A stretch of DNA of 13,657 nt, taken from Amphritea sp. (GTDB lineage: Bacteria > Pseudomonadota > Gammaproteobacteria > Pseudomonadales > Balneatricaceae). The first letter of the stretch is position 1. Every line of letters starts with the position of its first letter. Positions 6,103-13,182 of this stretch are shown here, piece by piece. Location of the stretch: the NCBI GenBank assembly GCA_018067325.1, contig JAGPUU010000438.1, forward strand, positions 1-13,657, in the 5' to 3' direction. The notes under the pieces are model-generated. The model was not told the DNA's origin and searched no databases. It saw only the letters and a program-made list of their open reading frames with translations. A program made the translations under genes and the position numbers.

Positions 6103-6939
6103 TTAGTGACTGGCAGGGAGTGAAAGAATTTCCCGGGCTTGAGCGGGCGTTGCAACGGTACGACCATATTCAGTGGTCAGTTCTGCAACTCTGGTAACTA
6201 ACTCTGCGTTGCTGCTAGCCAGACGGTCTTTATCAAATCGCAGATTATCCTCCAGACCTGTGCGGCAATGTCCGCCTAGTTCCAGCGCCCAGTTATTCAA
6301 CGTTAGTTGGTGGCGACCGATACCGGCAGCAGTCCAGGTAGCATCGGGTAACACCTTGTTAAGCTGCTCAATTTGGAATTTAAGTACTTCTTTATTGGCG
6401 GGTAAAATTCCTGGCATGCCCATAATGAACTGAACATGCACAGGGCTTTTCAGCAGCCCCTGTTTGACCATCTTTTCTACGTTATAGAGCATTGAAAGAT
6501 CGAAAGCTTCAATCTCTGGTTTGACGTCATACTCCAGCATCTTTTTTGCAAGCTCATCGATAAGCAAAGGATGGTTTTCATAGATCATCCCAGGAAAGTT
6601 AACCGATCCTGTCGAGAGTGATGCCATTTCAGGCCGGTGATGTAGCATGCCACCGCGTAGTTCGCTTTCACGTCCCCGTCCTCCGGTAGAAAACTGAACA
6701 ATCATGCCAGGGCAGTGTTTATTCACACCATTTTTGAAAGCTAGGAATCGTTCGGGATCTGATGAAGACTGGCCCTGATCACCACGCACATGTACATGGA
6801 CAATTGTCGCACCTGCTTCAAAAGCTTCCTGGGTTGACTCTATTTGTTCAGAGACTGAAATAGGGACGGCCGGGTTATCTTTTTTCTGTGGTAAAGATCC
6901 GGTAATGGCAACGGAAATGATACAGGGCTTGGTCATCAT
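6103..6939 (-). CDS. BKACE family beta-keto acid cleavage enzyme (DUF849)
   Basis: A 278-residue TIM-barrel Zn enzyme. The metal ligands known from the founding member Kce are in place: His48 and His50 (VHVHVR) and Glu230 (in TGLEDN). The catalytic Arg226 and the QFSTGG loop (residues 82-87) are also visible. The family condenses a beta-keto acid with acetyl-CoA and splits it to acetoacetate plus a shortened acyl-CoA. The N-terminal AITGSLPQ segment lacks the acidic residue that, as I recall, binds the amino group of 3-keto-5-aminohexanoate in Kce, so a non-amino substrate is likely. Given the aromatic pathway next door and the PcaR-like operators upstream, 3-oxoadipate is an attractive but unproven substrate. 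The start is either of two adjacent ATG codons (6939 or 6936). The gene appears monocistronic. Confidence 0.9.
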   Translation of the reverse strand: MMTKPCIISVAITGSLPQKKDNPAVPISVSEQIESTQEAFEAGATIVHVHVRGDQGQSSSDPERFLAFKNGVNKHCPGMIVQFSTGGRGRESELRGGMLHHRPEMASLSTGSVNFPGMIYENHPLLIDELAKKMLEYDVKPEIEAFDLSMLYNVEKMVKQGLLKSPVHVQFIMGMPGILPANKEVLKFQIEQLNKVLPDATWTAAGIGRHQLTLNNWALELGGHCRTGLEDNLRFDKDRLASSNAELVTRVAELTTEYGRTVATPAQAREILSLPASH

Positions 6940-6974
6940 GATTTCACTCTTCGATTAACGGCTTACAAAAATGG

Positions 6975-7031
6975 GTTCGCCATACGAATTAAAGTTCGTT
7001 ATACGGATATTAGTTCGTAATGCGAACTAGG
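6975..7031. promoter_or_regulatory. Triple operator array, PcaR/IclR-like
   Basis: Three 15-bp sites begin at 6975, 6994 and 7013, an exact 19-bp period. They are GTTCG-CCATA-CGAAT, GTTCG-TTATA-CGGAT and GTTCG-TAATG-CGAAC; the third is a perfect inverted repeat. The pattern resembles the published PcaR site of Pseudomonas putida, GTTCGATAATCGCAC. Site 3 fills the promoter spacer, site 2 covers the predicted transcription start, and site 1 lies in the leader. An IclR-family regulator encoded elsewhere is the likely ligand-responsive factor. Confidence 0.75.
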
Positions 7032-7035
7032 TCAA
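7007..7035 (-). promoter_or_regulatory. Sigma70 promoter of the BKACE gene
   Basis: On the minus strand TTGACC (-35, 7035-7030) and TAATAT (-10, 7012-7007) are separated by exactly 17 bp. Transcription should start near position 7000, giving a leader of about 60 nt. The 15-bp perfect palindrome of operator site 3 occupies the spacer, so a bound regulator would contact polymerase or exclude it. Confidence 0.7.
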
Positions 7036-7469
7036 TAGGTGCCGCTCTCTTTTTTAAATCTGCGTGGGGGAAGGGTAAGGCCTGAATGAGTGATAAATTC
7101 AGGCTGCAGGAGTAGCTGATTATGATTCAGCCGGATTAAAACTGGTGTTACTAAGATTGCCTTAATGGGTAAGCGGGGCGCTTATTTAGGCAAGGATTCG
7201 AGTGGAGATCTTGTTCTCAACTAGTTGCTGTAAGGGATTTTGTCGACGCTGATGTTCAAAAATTATTTCCTGCATGTGAACATTCTGAACGGGCTATTTT
7301 GGATGAATCAGATGCAACTTAATGCCCGTTGCCATCTGCGGAAGTGCGAAGGAGTGCTGCATAGGTAAATAAAAGGTGCATTAACTTATTTTTAATCACA
7401 GCTCATCGTCTTATCAGCTATCATTGTGACGCTTTAATGTGGATAGAGACATCGAGAGAGTGACGGATC
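7036..7469. other. Intergenic region with two hairpins and a possible gene remnant
   Basis: No convincing gene was found. An 8-bp perfect stem (GCCTGAAT and ATTCAGGC, 7080-7104) and a 10-bp stem with one bulged C (7309-7338, CAGATG-CAAC pairing with GTTG-C-CATCTG) are present; neither is followed by a T run. A plus-strand frame free of stops at 7173-7322 encodes 49 residues of protein-like composition, including VRDFVDADVQKLFPACEH, but has no good start codon. The right end must contain the promoter of the next gene; I see no strong match to a -35/-10 pair. Confidence 0.5.
7173..7322 (+). pseudogene. Possible protein-coding remnant, unidentified
   Basis: A 49-codon stretch between stop codons, without an ATG or a ribosome binding site at its head. 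Its translation ends VRDFVDADVQKLFPACEH followed by SERAILDESDAT and a stop, which reads like the C-terminus of a real protein. I do not recognise the family. Its stop codon lies in the loop of the 7309-7338 hairpin. Chance occurrence of a frame this short is quite possible. Confidence 0.2.
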
Positions 7470-8228
7470 ATGACAGTGCAGTCTAATCAAGAAATAACCC
7501 CTAGCGTGAAAGGCTGGCTGAGCCGTGGCTGGCAGGATTTCAGGCGTACCTGGGTGATTAGCATGATGTTCAGCTCAATATTTCTACTAATCTCGTTGGT
7601 GGCATATTGGCAGTTGTTACAGCTCGATTTAGGCTTAGTGCTATATCCGTTTATTGCCGGCTTTATGGTGGTAGCACCATTGTTGGTAACCGGCTTTCAG
7701 CGGGTAGGGCGAATGCTGCATGAGGGGAAGCAGCCGGGCTTTCTCGACCTGTTAAAAGGGGTTAGAGAGACGACTCCCGGAATATTCTTTTTAACTTTTG
7801 TGCTGTGTATTTGTTATTTGATCTGGGTGACCGATGCGGTGGTTATCTATGGGATGTATTTTGGTGTCAAAGCGGTTCCCATCAATGCGCAATTACTGTC
7901 TGATCCGGTACTACGGGAAAGCCTGGTTTCCTATCTGATGTTTACTGGCCTGATGGGCTTTGTTATTGCGCAGATGGGCTTTATGGTTGGCGCGTTTTCA
8001 ATTCCTTTGATTATGCATCAGAAAATGAACTTTGTTGACGCGGTGTTTTCCAGCGTGGCGACCGTATGGCGGCATAAATTGCTAATGTTTCGCTGGGCGC
8101 TGTCATTAGCACTGCTCATGCTCACCACGCTCATTGTGGCTCTGCCTTTGCTGGTGGTTGTCTTACCTGTAACAGCGTACGCCAGTTATGCAGCCTATGT
8201 GGATCTGTTGAAACCTGCTGATAGCTAA
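7470..8228 (+). CDS. DUF2189-type integral membrane protein
   Basis: A 252-residue membrane protein of unknown function. A short cytoplasmic N-terminus with WLSRGWQDFRRTW (residues 17-29) precedes membrane segments at roughly 30-50, 57-78, 105-130, 150-182 and 205-240. The segment YPFIAGFMVVAPLLVTGFQRVGRMLHEGK (split over residues 59-87) is the clearest family hallmark of DUF2189 proteins. It has no obvious catalytic residues. The gene stands alone: a long non-coding region lies before it and a convergent acyltransferase gene after it. Only a weak GAGAG element precedes the ATG at a long distance (about 11 bp), so translation may be modest. Confidence 0.8.
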   Translation: MTVQSNQEITPSVKGWLSRGWQDFRRTWVISMMFSSIFLLISLVAYWQLLQLDLGLVLYPFIAGFMVVAPLLVTGFQRVGRMLHEGKQPGFLDLLKGVRETTPGIFFLTFVLCICYLIWVTDAVVIYGMYFGVKAVPINAQLLSDPVLRESLVSYLMFTGLMGFVIAQMGFMVGAFSIPLIMHQKMNFVDAVFSSVATVWRHKLLMFRWALSLALLMLTTLIVALPLLVVVLPVTAYASYAAYVDLLKPADS

Positions 8229-8283
8229 ACCGGTATGGGCTGCAAGAGAGCATATTAAGCGCTTCGAATTCTTACTTCGATAT

Positions 8284-9693
8284 CTATAACTCGCCCAGTG
8301 AATTTCGGTAGTATTCAAACATTGCCCGGTGCTGACTATCTGCCTGAAACAAACCTTCTTCAACCTCAGTGATCATACCCCGCTTAGACAAGGTATAGAG
8401 CCCCTGTTCTAGTGCGTAATCTTCATCCTGTTTTGGCACCAGCATATAGCGTCCCTGTTTTCGAAGGCCGATAAATATTTCGTAACCTTTCACTTTAAGG
8501 TCAAGTTCTGAGACCGGTTGATCCAGGTTGTTGAGGAAAATGGCTGAGAGAATAGAGACCGGCAGAATTGGCAGGTGCTGTTCTATCTCCTGGGCGATAT
8601 CTTCTCCCAACTGACCGATTGCCTGTTTGCGTGCCGCGCTGTCACACTGGTTTAGATCGATGCCGTTCTTTTGCTGCCATTGTTGTAACGAGATCGGGTC
8701 ACCATAATTGACACAGGCATAACCGAACGGCTTGTGCTGATGGGGCAGCATGTGAGGCACTAACTGCAACAGGAACTTGCCAAATGAAAGTATGGAGTAA
8801 AACCGGCCCTTTTGTTTGAAGCCGTGTTCTTGATTGGCCAGTAGGGTTTTATCCTCAGGGATCTTGTCGTAATTCAGTGCGGTGGGGATAAAGACAATGT
8901 CTTTGCAGTTACCTTGTCCCATCGCTTTAGTGACATAGTTGAGCATTCCCAGCTTAAGTGGCTGCATCTTGCCATCCCGGCTTAATCCGCCTTCGATAAA
9001 CAGACCCTGTGGGATACAGTTACTAACCGCCAGCGAGACATAGCGCTCCAGCATTTTGCGGTACAGCGTGCTGCCGCTATCGCGCCGGATAATGTAAAAA
9101 CCGATCGCATGAAGCAATTGTTGAAACGGGAATCCGCGGGCCCACTCACCGGCGGAATAGGATATAGCCGCTTTGCGTGATGCCAGATAGATGAGGAAAA
9201 AAGGATCAAAATTGGAACGGTGATTGGAAACAATCACGATACAGCTGTTTGGATCGATATTGTCGTATTGCTTTTCAGCGCTGTAACCCACCTTCACCCA
9301 GTAAAGGAAACGTAAGAATCCCCGGGCTAACCAAAAGCCTAATCGGAAATAGAGCAGGACATTGAAGGAGGGTACAAGCTCTTCAGCATATTCGGATGCT
9401 CGCTTGTTTACTTCGATGGCGTCTGTGTCGCCGGTCCTGATCTCTTCGGCAATAGCAGCAATAACGTCCGGGTCACTGAGAAGCTTATCTATTAGTAGGC
9501 TTCGGCGACAATGGGTCTGGGGAGTGAATCCGTGGCTGAGTTTATCATCCAGAAAATGTGAGGTCTTGAGGGTACGCTTACGATAAAAACGTTTAAACCA
9601 GGGCGATAAAAAATAGTGGAAAAGACCGAGTCCTGCCAGTATTGCCAAGAGGAGAAACAACCACAGGGGTAGGTTTATCGTATCGTTGAACAT
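8284..9693 (-). CDS. PlsB-like glycerolipid acyltransferase (PlsC superfamily)
   Basis: A 469-residue membrane-bound acyltransferase. A membrane anchor spans about residues 8-29. The acyltransferase blocks occur in the order known for glycerol-3-phosphate and lysophosphatidate acyltransferases: block I NHRSNFD with catalytic His158 and Asp163, block II GFYIIRRD (198-205), block III FIEGGLSRDGK (232-242) and block IV FIPTALNYDKI (268-278). The EGG-SR-GK form of block III resembles PlsB, but the protein is far shorter than the about 800-residue E. coli PlsB. The C-terminal 150 residues are not recognised. The acceptor may be glycerol-3-phosphate or another lipid; unsure. AAGGA precedes the ATG by 7 bp. 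It lies 30 bp downstream of the alpha/beta hydrolase gene and should be co-transcribed with it. Confidence 0.87.
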   Translation of the reverse strand: MFNDTINLPLWLFLLLAILAGLGLFHYFLSPWFKRFYRKRTLKTSHFLDDKLSHGFTPQTHCRRSLLIDKLLSDPDVIAAIAEEIRTGDTDAIEVNKRASEYAEELVPSFNVLLYFRLGFWLARGFLRFLYWVKVGYSAEKQYDNIDPNSCIVIVSNHRSNFDPFFLIYLASRKAAISYSAGEWARGFPFQQLLHAIGFYIIRRDSGSTLYRKMLERYVSLAVSNCIPQGLFIEGGLSRDGKMQPLKLGMLNYVTKAMGQGNCKDIVFIPTALNYDKIPEDKTLLANQEHGFKQKGRFYSILSFGKFLLQLVPHMLPHQHKPFGYACVNYGDPISLQQWQQKNGIDLNQCDSAARKQAIGQLGEDIAQEIEQHLPILPVSILSAIFLNNLDQPVSELDLKVKGYEIFIGLRKQGRYMLVPKQDEDYALEQGLYTLSKRGMITEVEEGLFQADSQHRAMFEYYRNSLGEL

Positions 9694-9723
9694 GACGAAG
9701 TCCTTGAGCAGGTAATACGGCTA

Positions 9724-11127
9724 TTACTGTGCATTATCCTGTTTCTCCAATTGACTAAAGACTGCTCGCAGACGCCAGAGGGGCTGTTGATCCCGGATTA
9801 ATCCCAGCGGAATAGTAAAGTGGCCGCGGTGGTAAACAAAACGGTTCTGAGACGGCACCTGCCAGCTGTCCATATGAGCTTGTCCTGAGGCAAATGGGGT
9901 GACGATATCTTCAGAGCCCATGACGCTAATAATTTGTTCGGGCGGCATTGCCGGTGTATCTTCCGGATCCAGTTTATTCAACCATTCTCGTGCCAGCTCT
10001 TTGTTCCAGCCCTGATCACGCAGCGCATCGGAAAGGTGCCACAGGTCAGACAATGCGCCATCCAGAGAAGCTTCAGCGATATGCGTACAGTGGGTTACCA
10101 TAAACAGAGCATCGGGTTGCAATCTTTCGGGCCAGGTTTTCGCCCTGACAGCGATTGCTTTGGCGGTTTGTGCTCCCAGACTGCTGCCACCAATGGCCAC
10201 TGGACCGCTACTGGTGTTTCGGCACCAGTCCATCAAAACTGCCCATTCTCGGGTTTGTGCTGCGAGAAATTCGATCATGCCAACCGGCGCGGTTGACAGT
10301 AAACGTTCGCCGCCGAAGTGCCCGGGTATTACTCGTCGTCCATGCCAGGGCGCTTCGGGGCGTACAACCCGAATGCCCATGCTGGTTAAGGCATGCACCT
10401 CATCAATCAGGTTATGAAAATGATCAAATTCAACGAAAATACCATGGCCGAAAATCAGTGTGGGAGGATTTATTACTCCGACTGGTTCATGCACCCGGGC
10501 ATAGGCCAGATCATTCATATCTTCTGAAGGAGATTGAAAGCGTATCCAGTAATCCCGGCCGCTAGGTACTGGAATCGAACGAGACTCTTCTACTTCTGGG
10601 AAATGATCGGGCAAAGCAAAGGTTGCCTCAAAGGTGGCCTGATCAGGGTATTTGGAATGGGTTTCTTCTGGGGTTGGCGGACGTAAGGCTATCGATTGTT
10701 TAACCATCTTTCTGAAGGGAGTGAACTGCTTACGCATCATCAGATATTCGGTGCGGGTATCAAGACGCATCTCTTCTGCAATTAACAGGCGTTGTTCAGT
10801 GACAGTCTCATCACCAAACAGATATGCCTGCCAGACCTGTTCGGTCATCAGGTTTTTTAACCGGGCATGTTCAAAGTTGGCCAATACCCGTTTGGCTTTT
10901 TGACAATGTTTTGGTGAAGGGGCTATGTCGGCTTCGACACAGAAGCTATCCACTGATCCTTCAGCCGCACGAGCAGACGCCCAGAGTCGGGAAAGAGGGA
11001 AGAACCAGTGCTCAAGGATCCACAGGATCAAACGGTCAAGCCAGGGACGGGTGAGAAGTGGACTCAGAGAGGAGCGTAAAAAGCGCATCACTCGATCTGA
11101 GGCGATATGCCGGGGTCGTTTTATCAT
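9724..11127 (-). CDS. Alpha/beta hydrolase family protein
   Basis: A 467-residue protein from the ATG at 11127; a TTG six bases upstream would add two residues. Numbering here includes those two. The C-terminal half is an alpha/beta hydrolase fold: an oxyanion-type HG motif (LIFGHGIF, 227-233), the nucleophile elbow GGSSLGA (Ser318), the acid GSEDIVTPF (Asp409) and the histidine YHRGHFTIP (His438). The N-terminal ~180 residues are helical and carry no recognised domain; residues about 28-52 are hydrophobic or amphipathic and may bind membrane. No signal peptide is clear. Pairing with an acyltransferase suggests a lipase, esterase or lysophospholipase role in lipid turnover, which is inference. 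The ribosome binding site is weak. The overall layout resembles the ABHD18-like group but I cannot confirm that. Confidence 0.85.
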   Translation of the reverse strand: MIKRPRHIASDRVMRFLRSSLSPLLTRPWLDRLILWILEHWFFPLSRLWASARAAEGSVDSFCVEADIAPSPKHCQKAKRVLANFEHARLKNLMTEQVWQAYLFGDETVTEQRLLIAEEMRLDTRTEYLMMRKQFTPFRKMVKQSIALRPPTPEETHSKYPDQATFEATFALPDHFPEVEESRSIPVPSGRDYWIRFQSPSEDMNDLAYARVHEPVGVINPPTLIFGHGIFVEFDHFHNLIDEVHALTSMGIRVVRPEAPWHGRRVIPGHFGGERLLSTAPVGMIEFLAAQTREWAVLMDWCRNTSSGPVAIGGSSLGAQTAKAIAVRAKTWPERLQPDALFMVTHCTHIAEASLDGALSDLWHLSDALRDQGWNKELAREWLNKLDPEDTPAMPPEQIISVMGSEDIVTPFASGQAHMDSWQVPSQNRFVYHRGHFTIPLGLIRDQQPLWRLRAVFSQLEKQDNAQ

Positions 11128-11557
11128 ACCCAATATACTAAAGTGATACGCAAATAATGTATATGCAATATATATCGTAGTGCTTTGTTTTTTTCAGTGA
11201 GTAATAGAGGTATCCAGTAGCAGAAGTCCTAATGTATTGAGTGCTAATAAAGGGTAAACGTTAATGGCGGTGCATGCCTTGAATTACTCTTAAGAAGAGC
11301 TGGGCATAGTGGCGCATTGATGTCGTTTTATAAAACACATATTCGAAGTCGAAATTTCCAGCTGAGGTTTCATATCGATTCTTTATCGGTAATCATGCTT
11401 CAATCCTTTCACAGCAGGGGCTTAGTCGCATCCTTCCCAGGTTTCTGGTTTTCCTTGTTTTCCTTTCTGAAAACTATTTGATAAGTATTTGATTTATAAT
11501 ACTCAGATAGGCCTGTATTAAGATGGCCAATGGTTTTGTAATTTAGGGCTTAGTTCT
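11128..11557. other. Non-coding region between divergent hydrolase and phosphatase genes
   Basis: About 430 bp without a credible gene. It should hold promoters for both flanking genes: the left end is very AT-rich (11130-11190), and TATAAT occurs at about 11505-11510 before the phosphatase gene, but without a good -35 at 17 bp. A 12-bp perfect palindrome GTTTTATAAAAC lies at 11325-11336. A short CTCTT-AAG-AAGAG hairpin lies near 11287-11300. No tRNA or clear terminator was seen. Confidence 0.5.
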
Positions 11558-12043
11558 TTGATTAATAAAGATAAAATTTCAGTTGTTTTTGTGTGTCTAG
11601 GTAATATTTGTCGTTCACCAACAGCCCACGGTGTTTTTCGTGAGCTTGTAGAGCGGAGCGGACTGGCGCATCGGATTGAGATCGATTCTGCCGGTACAGC
11701 AGCCTATCATGTCGGTAATTCTCCCGACCATAGATCTGCGGCAGCAGCCCTGCAAAGGGGTTATGATCTCAGCGACCTGAGGGCCCGCCAGGCGATAGTG
11801 GCTGATTTTGGACACTACGATTATATTCTGGCGATGGATGTCCAGAATCTGGAGAACCTTCAGTCAATCTGTCCGACAAACTATGCAGGCTATCTGGGGT
11901 TGTTTCTAGAACTGGCTGATTTGGAGGAGCGAGAAGTGCCCGATCCCTACTATGGTGGTTCTTCTGGTTTTGATCATGTTCTGGATCTAGTTGAAGCCGC
12001 ATCTGAGGCGCTCTTAAAAAGAATTACCCAGGAGCTTAGTTAA
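11558..12043 (+). CDS. Low-molecular-weight protein tyrosine phosphatase
   Basis: A 161-residue cytoplasmic phosphatase. The phosphate-binding P-loop CLGNICRS gives the C-X5-R signature (Cys13 nucleophile, Arg19) right after the first beta strand. The general acid is Asp129 in VPDPYY. Length and layout are normal for the family. The start is a TTG: no in-frame ATG lies between the preceding stop at 11519 and the P-loop, and AGGG is 9 bp upstream. The stop overlaps the murB start by one base (TAATG), so the two are co-transcribed and coupled. This gene-murB order is also seen in Pseudomonas. It may dephosphorylate tyrosine-phosphorylated envelope or polysaccharide enzymes; the target is unknown. 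Confidence 0.93.
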   Translation: MINKDKISVVFVCLGNICRSPTAHGVFRELVERSGLAHRIEIDSAGTAAYHVGNSPDHRSAAAALQRGYDLSDLRARQAIVADFGHYDYILAMDVQNLENLQSICPTNYAGYLGLFLELADLEEREVPDPYYGGSSGFDHVLDLVEAASEALLKRITQELS

Positions 12044-13068
12044 TGTTGCTTGAACTTCAGGAAAACATCTCCCTTAAGTCTTTTAACAGCTTTGGTTTTG
12101 ATGTCTCAGCACGGTATTTCGTTGAGCTTAAATCTGTCGAGCAATTTGAAGCGTTACATCAGTTGATTGCAGATTGTGATCTGCCGGTTTTGATTATCGG
12201 AGGAGGGAGCAATCTCATCCTGACAAATGATCTGAACCAGTTAGTTGTAGTGAACCGTATATCCGGTCATTCAATCTCAGAGGCCGAGGATGGGACGTTG
12301 TGCGTAACAGCTGGTGCTGGAGAAGATTGGCACACTTTAGTCCGCTGGACGCTTGAACAGGGCTGCTATGGGCTTGAAAATCTTTCGTTGATTCCCGGTA
12401 CGGTGGGCGCAGCGCCGATGCAAAATATTGGCGCATACGGGGTAGAGTTGAAGGATCGTATGCTAAGCCTTGAAGCCTTTGATCTGGATACCGGTGAAAA
12501 GCAGAGGTTTAGCTGCGAAGAGTGCCAGTTTGGTTACCGTGATAGTGTTTTCAAAAGTCGTTATCCGGGACGTTATCTGATTACCAGTGTTACCTTCAGC
12601 CTTAGTCGGACTTTTAAACCGGTGCTGCATTACGGCGGTTTAATTGGGGAACTTGAGGCCCGTGGTATTGAGTCTCCCGGTGCTTTGCAGTTAAGTGACC
12701 TGATCTGCGAGACGCGCAATTCTAAGCTGCCTCAGCCTGAATTAATTGGCAATGCGGGCAGCTTTTTTAAGAATCCGGTTATTCAGACACAGCAGGCCGA
12801 GCAGCTTAAAGAGCGTTACCCAGGATTGGTGTCTTTTGCTGATAAGCCTGGCTATAGCAAATTAGCCGCAGGCTGGTTGATCGATCAGTTAGGCTGGAAG
12901 GGGCGTCGGGAGGGTGATGCCGGTGTTTACGAAAAACAAGCGCTGGTGTTGGTGAATTATGGTGATGCCAGTGGGCAGGATATTCTAGAGTTGGCGGGGG
13001 ATATTCAAGCCGATGTATATACAAACTTCGGGGTAATGCTTGAGATTGAACCTCGCTGTTATCCCTAG
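12043..13068 (+). CDS. murB: UDP-N-acetylenolpyruvoylglucosamine reductase (type I MurB)
   Basis: A 341-residue cytoplasmic FAD enzyme, almost the length of E. coli MurB (342). It reduces UDP-GlcNAc-enolpyruvate to UDP-MurNAc with NADPH, the second committed step of peptidoglycan precursor synthesis. FAD-binding blocks are IIGGGSNLIL (51-60) and GLENLSLIPGTVGAAPMQN (110-128). Catalytic residues are in the expected motifs: Arg166 in FGYRDS, Ser240 in GNAGSFFKNP and a Glu (334) in GVMLEIEPR. The region with GYRDS plus the following Tyr-containing loop marks the type I form. It overlaps the phosphatase gene by one base and is followed by a strong terminator shared with the convergent rne. Confidence 0.97.
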   Translation: MLLELQENISLKSFNSFGFDVSARYFVELKSVEQFEALHQLIADCDLPVLIIGGGSNLILTNDLNQLVVVNRISGHSISEAEDGTLCVTAGAGEDWHTLVRWTLEQGCYGLENLSLIPGTVGAAPMQNIGAYGVELKDRMLSLEAFDLDTGEKQRFSCEECQFGYRDSVFKSRYPGRYLITSVTFSLSRTFKPVLHYGGLIGELEARGIESPGALQLSDLICETRNSKLPQPELIGNAGSFFKNPVIQTQQAEQLKERYPGLVSFADKPGYSKLAAGWLIDQLGWKGRREGDAGVYEKQALVLVNYGDASGQDILELAGDIQADVYTNFGVMLEIEPRCYP

Positions 13069-13140
13069 TAGATGGCTTTCGTCAGTTGTGCGAGATCTCT
13101 GATTTATTAATCCAGTTCTTTAAACACAGAATAATAGACA

Positions 13141-13172
13141 TAAAAAAGCCGGCTAATTAGCCGGCTTTTTTA
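13141..13172. terminator. Bidirectional rho-independent terminator between murB and rne
   Basis: A 32-bp perfect palindrome: an 18-bp GC-rich core built from GCCGGC-TAATTA-GCCGGC, flanked by six A residues on the left and six T residues on the right. It therefore gives hairpin plus U run on both strands, for murB (+) and rne (-). Confidence 0.93.
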
Positions 13173-13182
13173 ATCCTGAGAA

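Noticed and set aside
7080..7104. Eight-bp stem as a terminator
   Set aside because: No T run follows on either strand and no gene ends nearby on either side, so it is listed only as a structure.
8229..8283. Possible terminator between the convergent DUF2189 and acyltransferase genes
   Set aside because: Only short AT-containing repeats (AAGCGCTT, CGAA-N7-TTCG) are present, with no stable stem and no T run.
10155..10565. Several plus-strand frames inside the alpha/beta hydrolase gene
   Set aside because: They are shadows of a gene with a complete catalytic triad; compositions are Arg/Ser/Cys-rich as typical for antisense frames.
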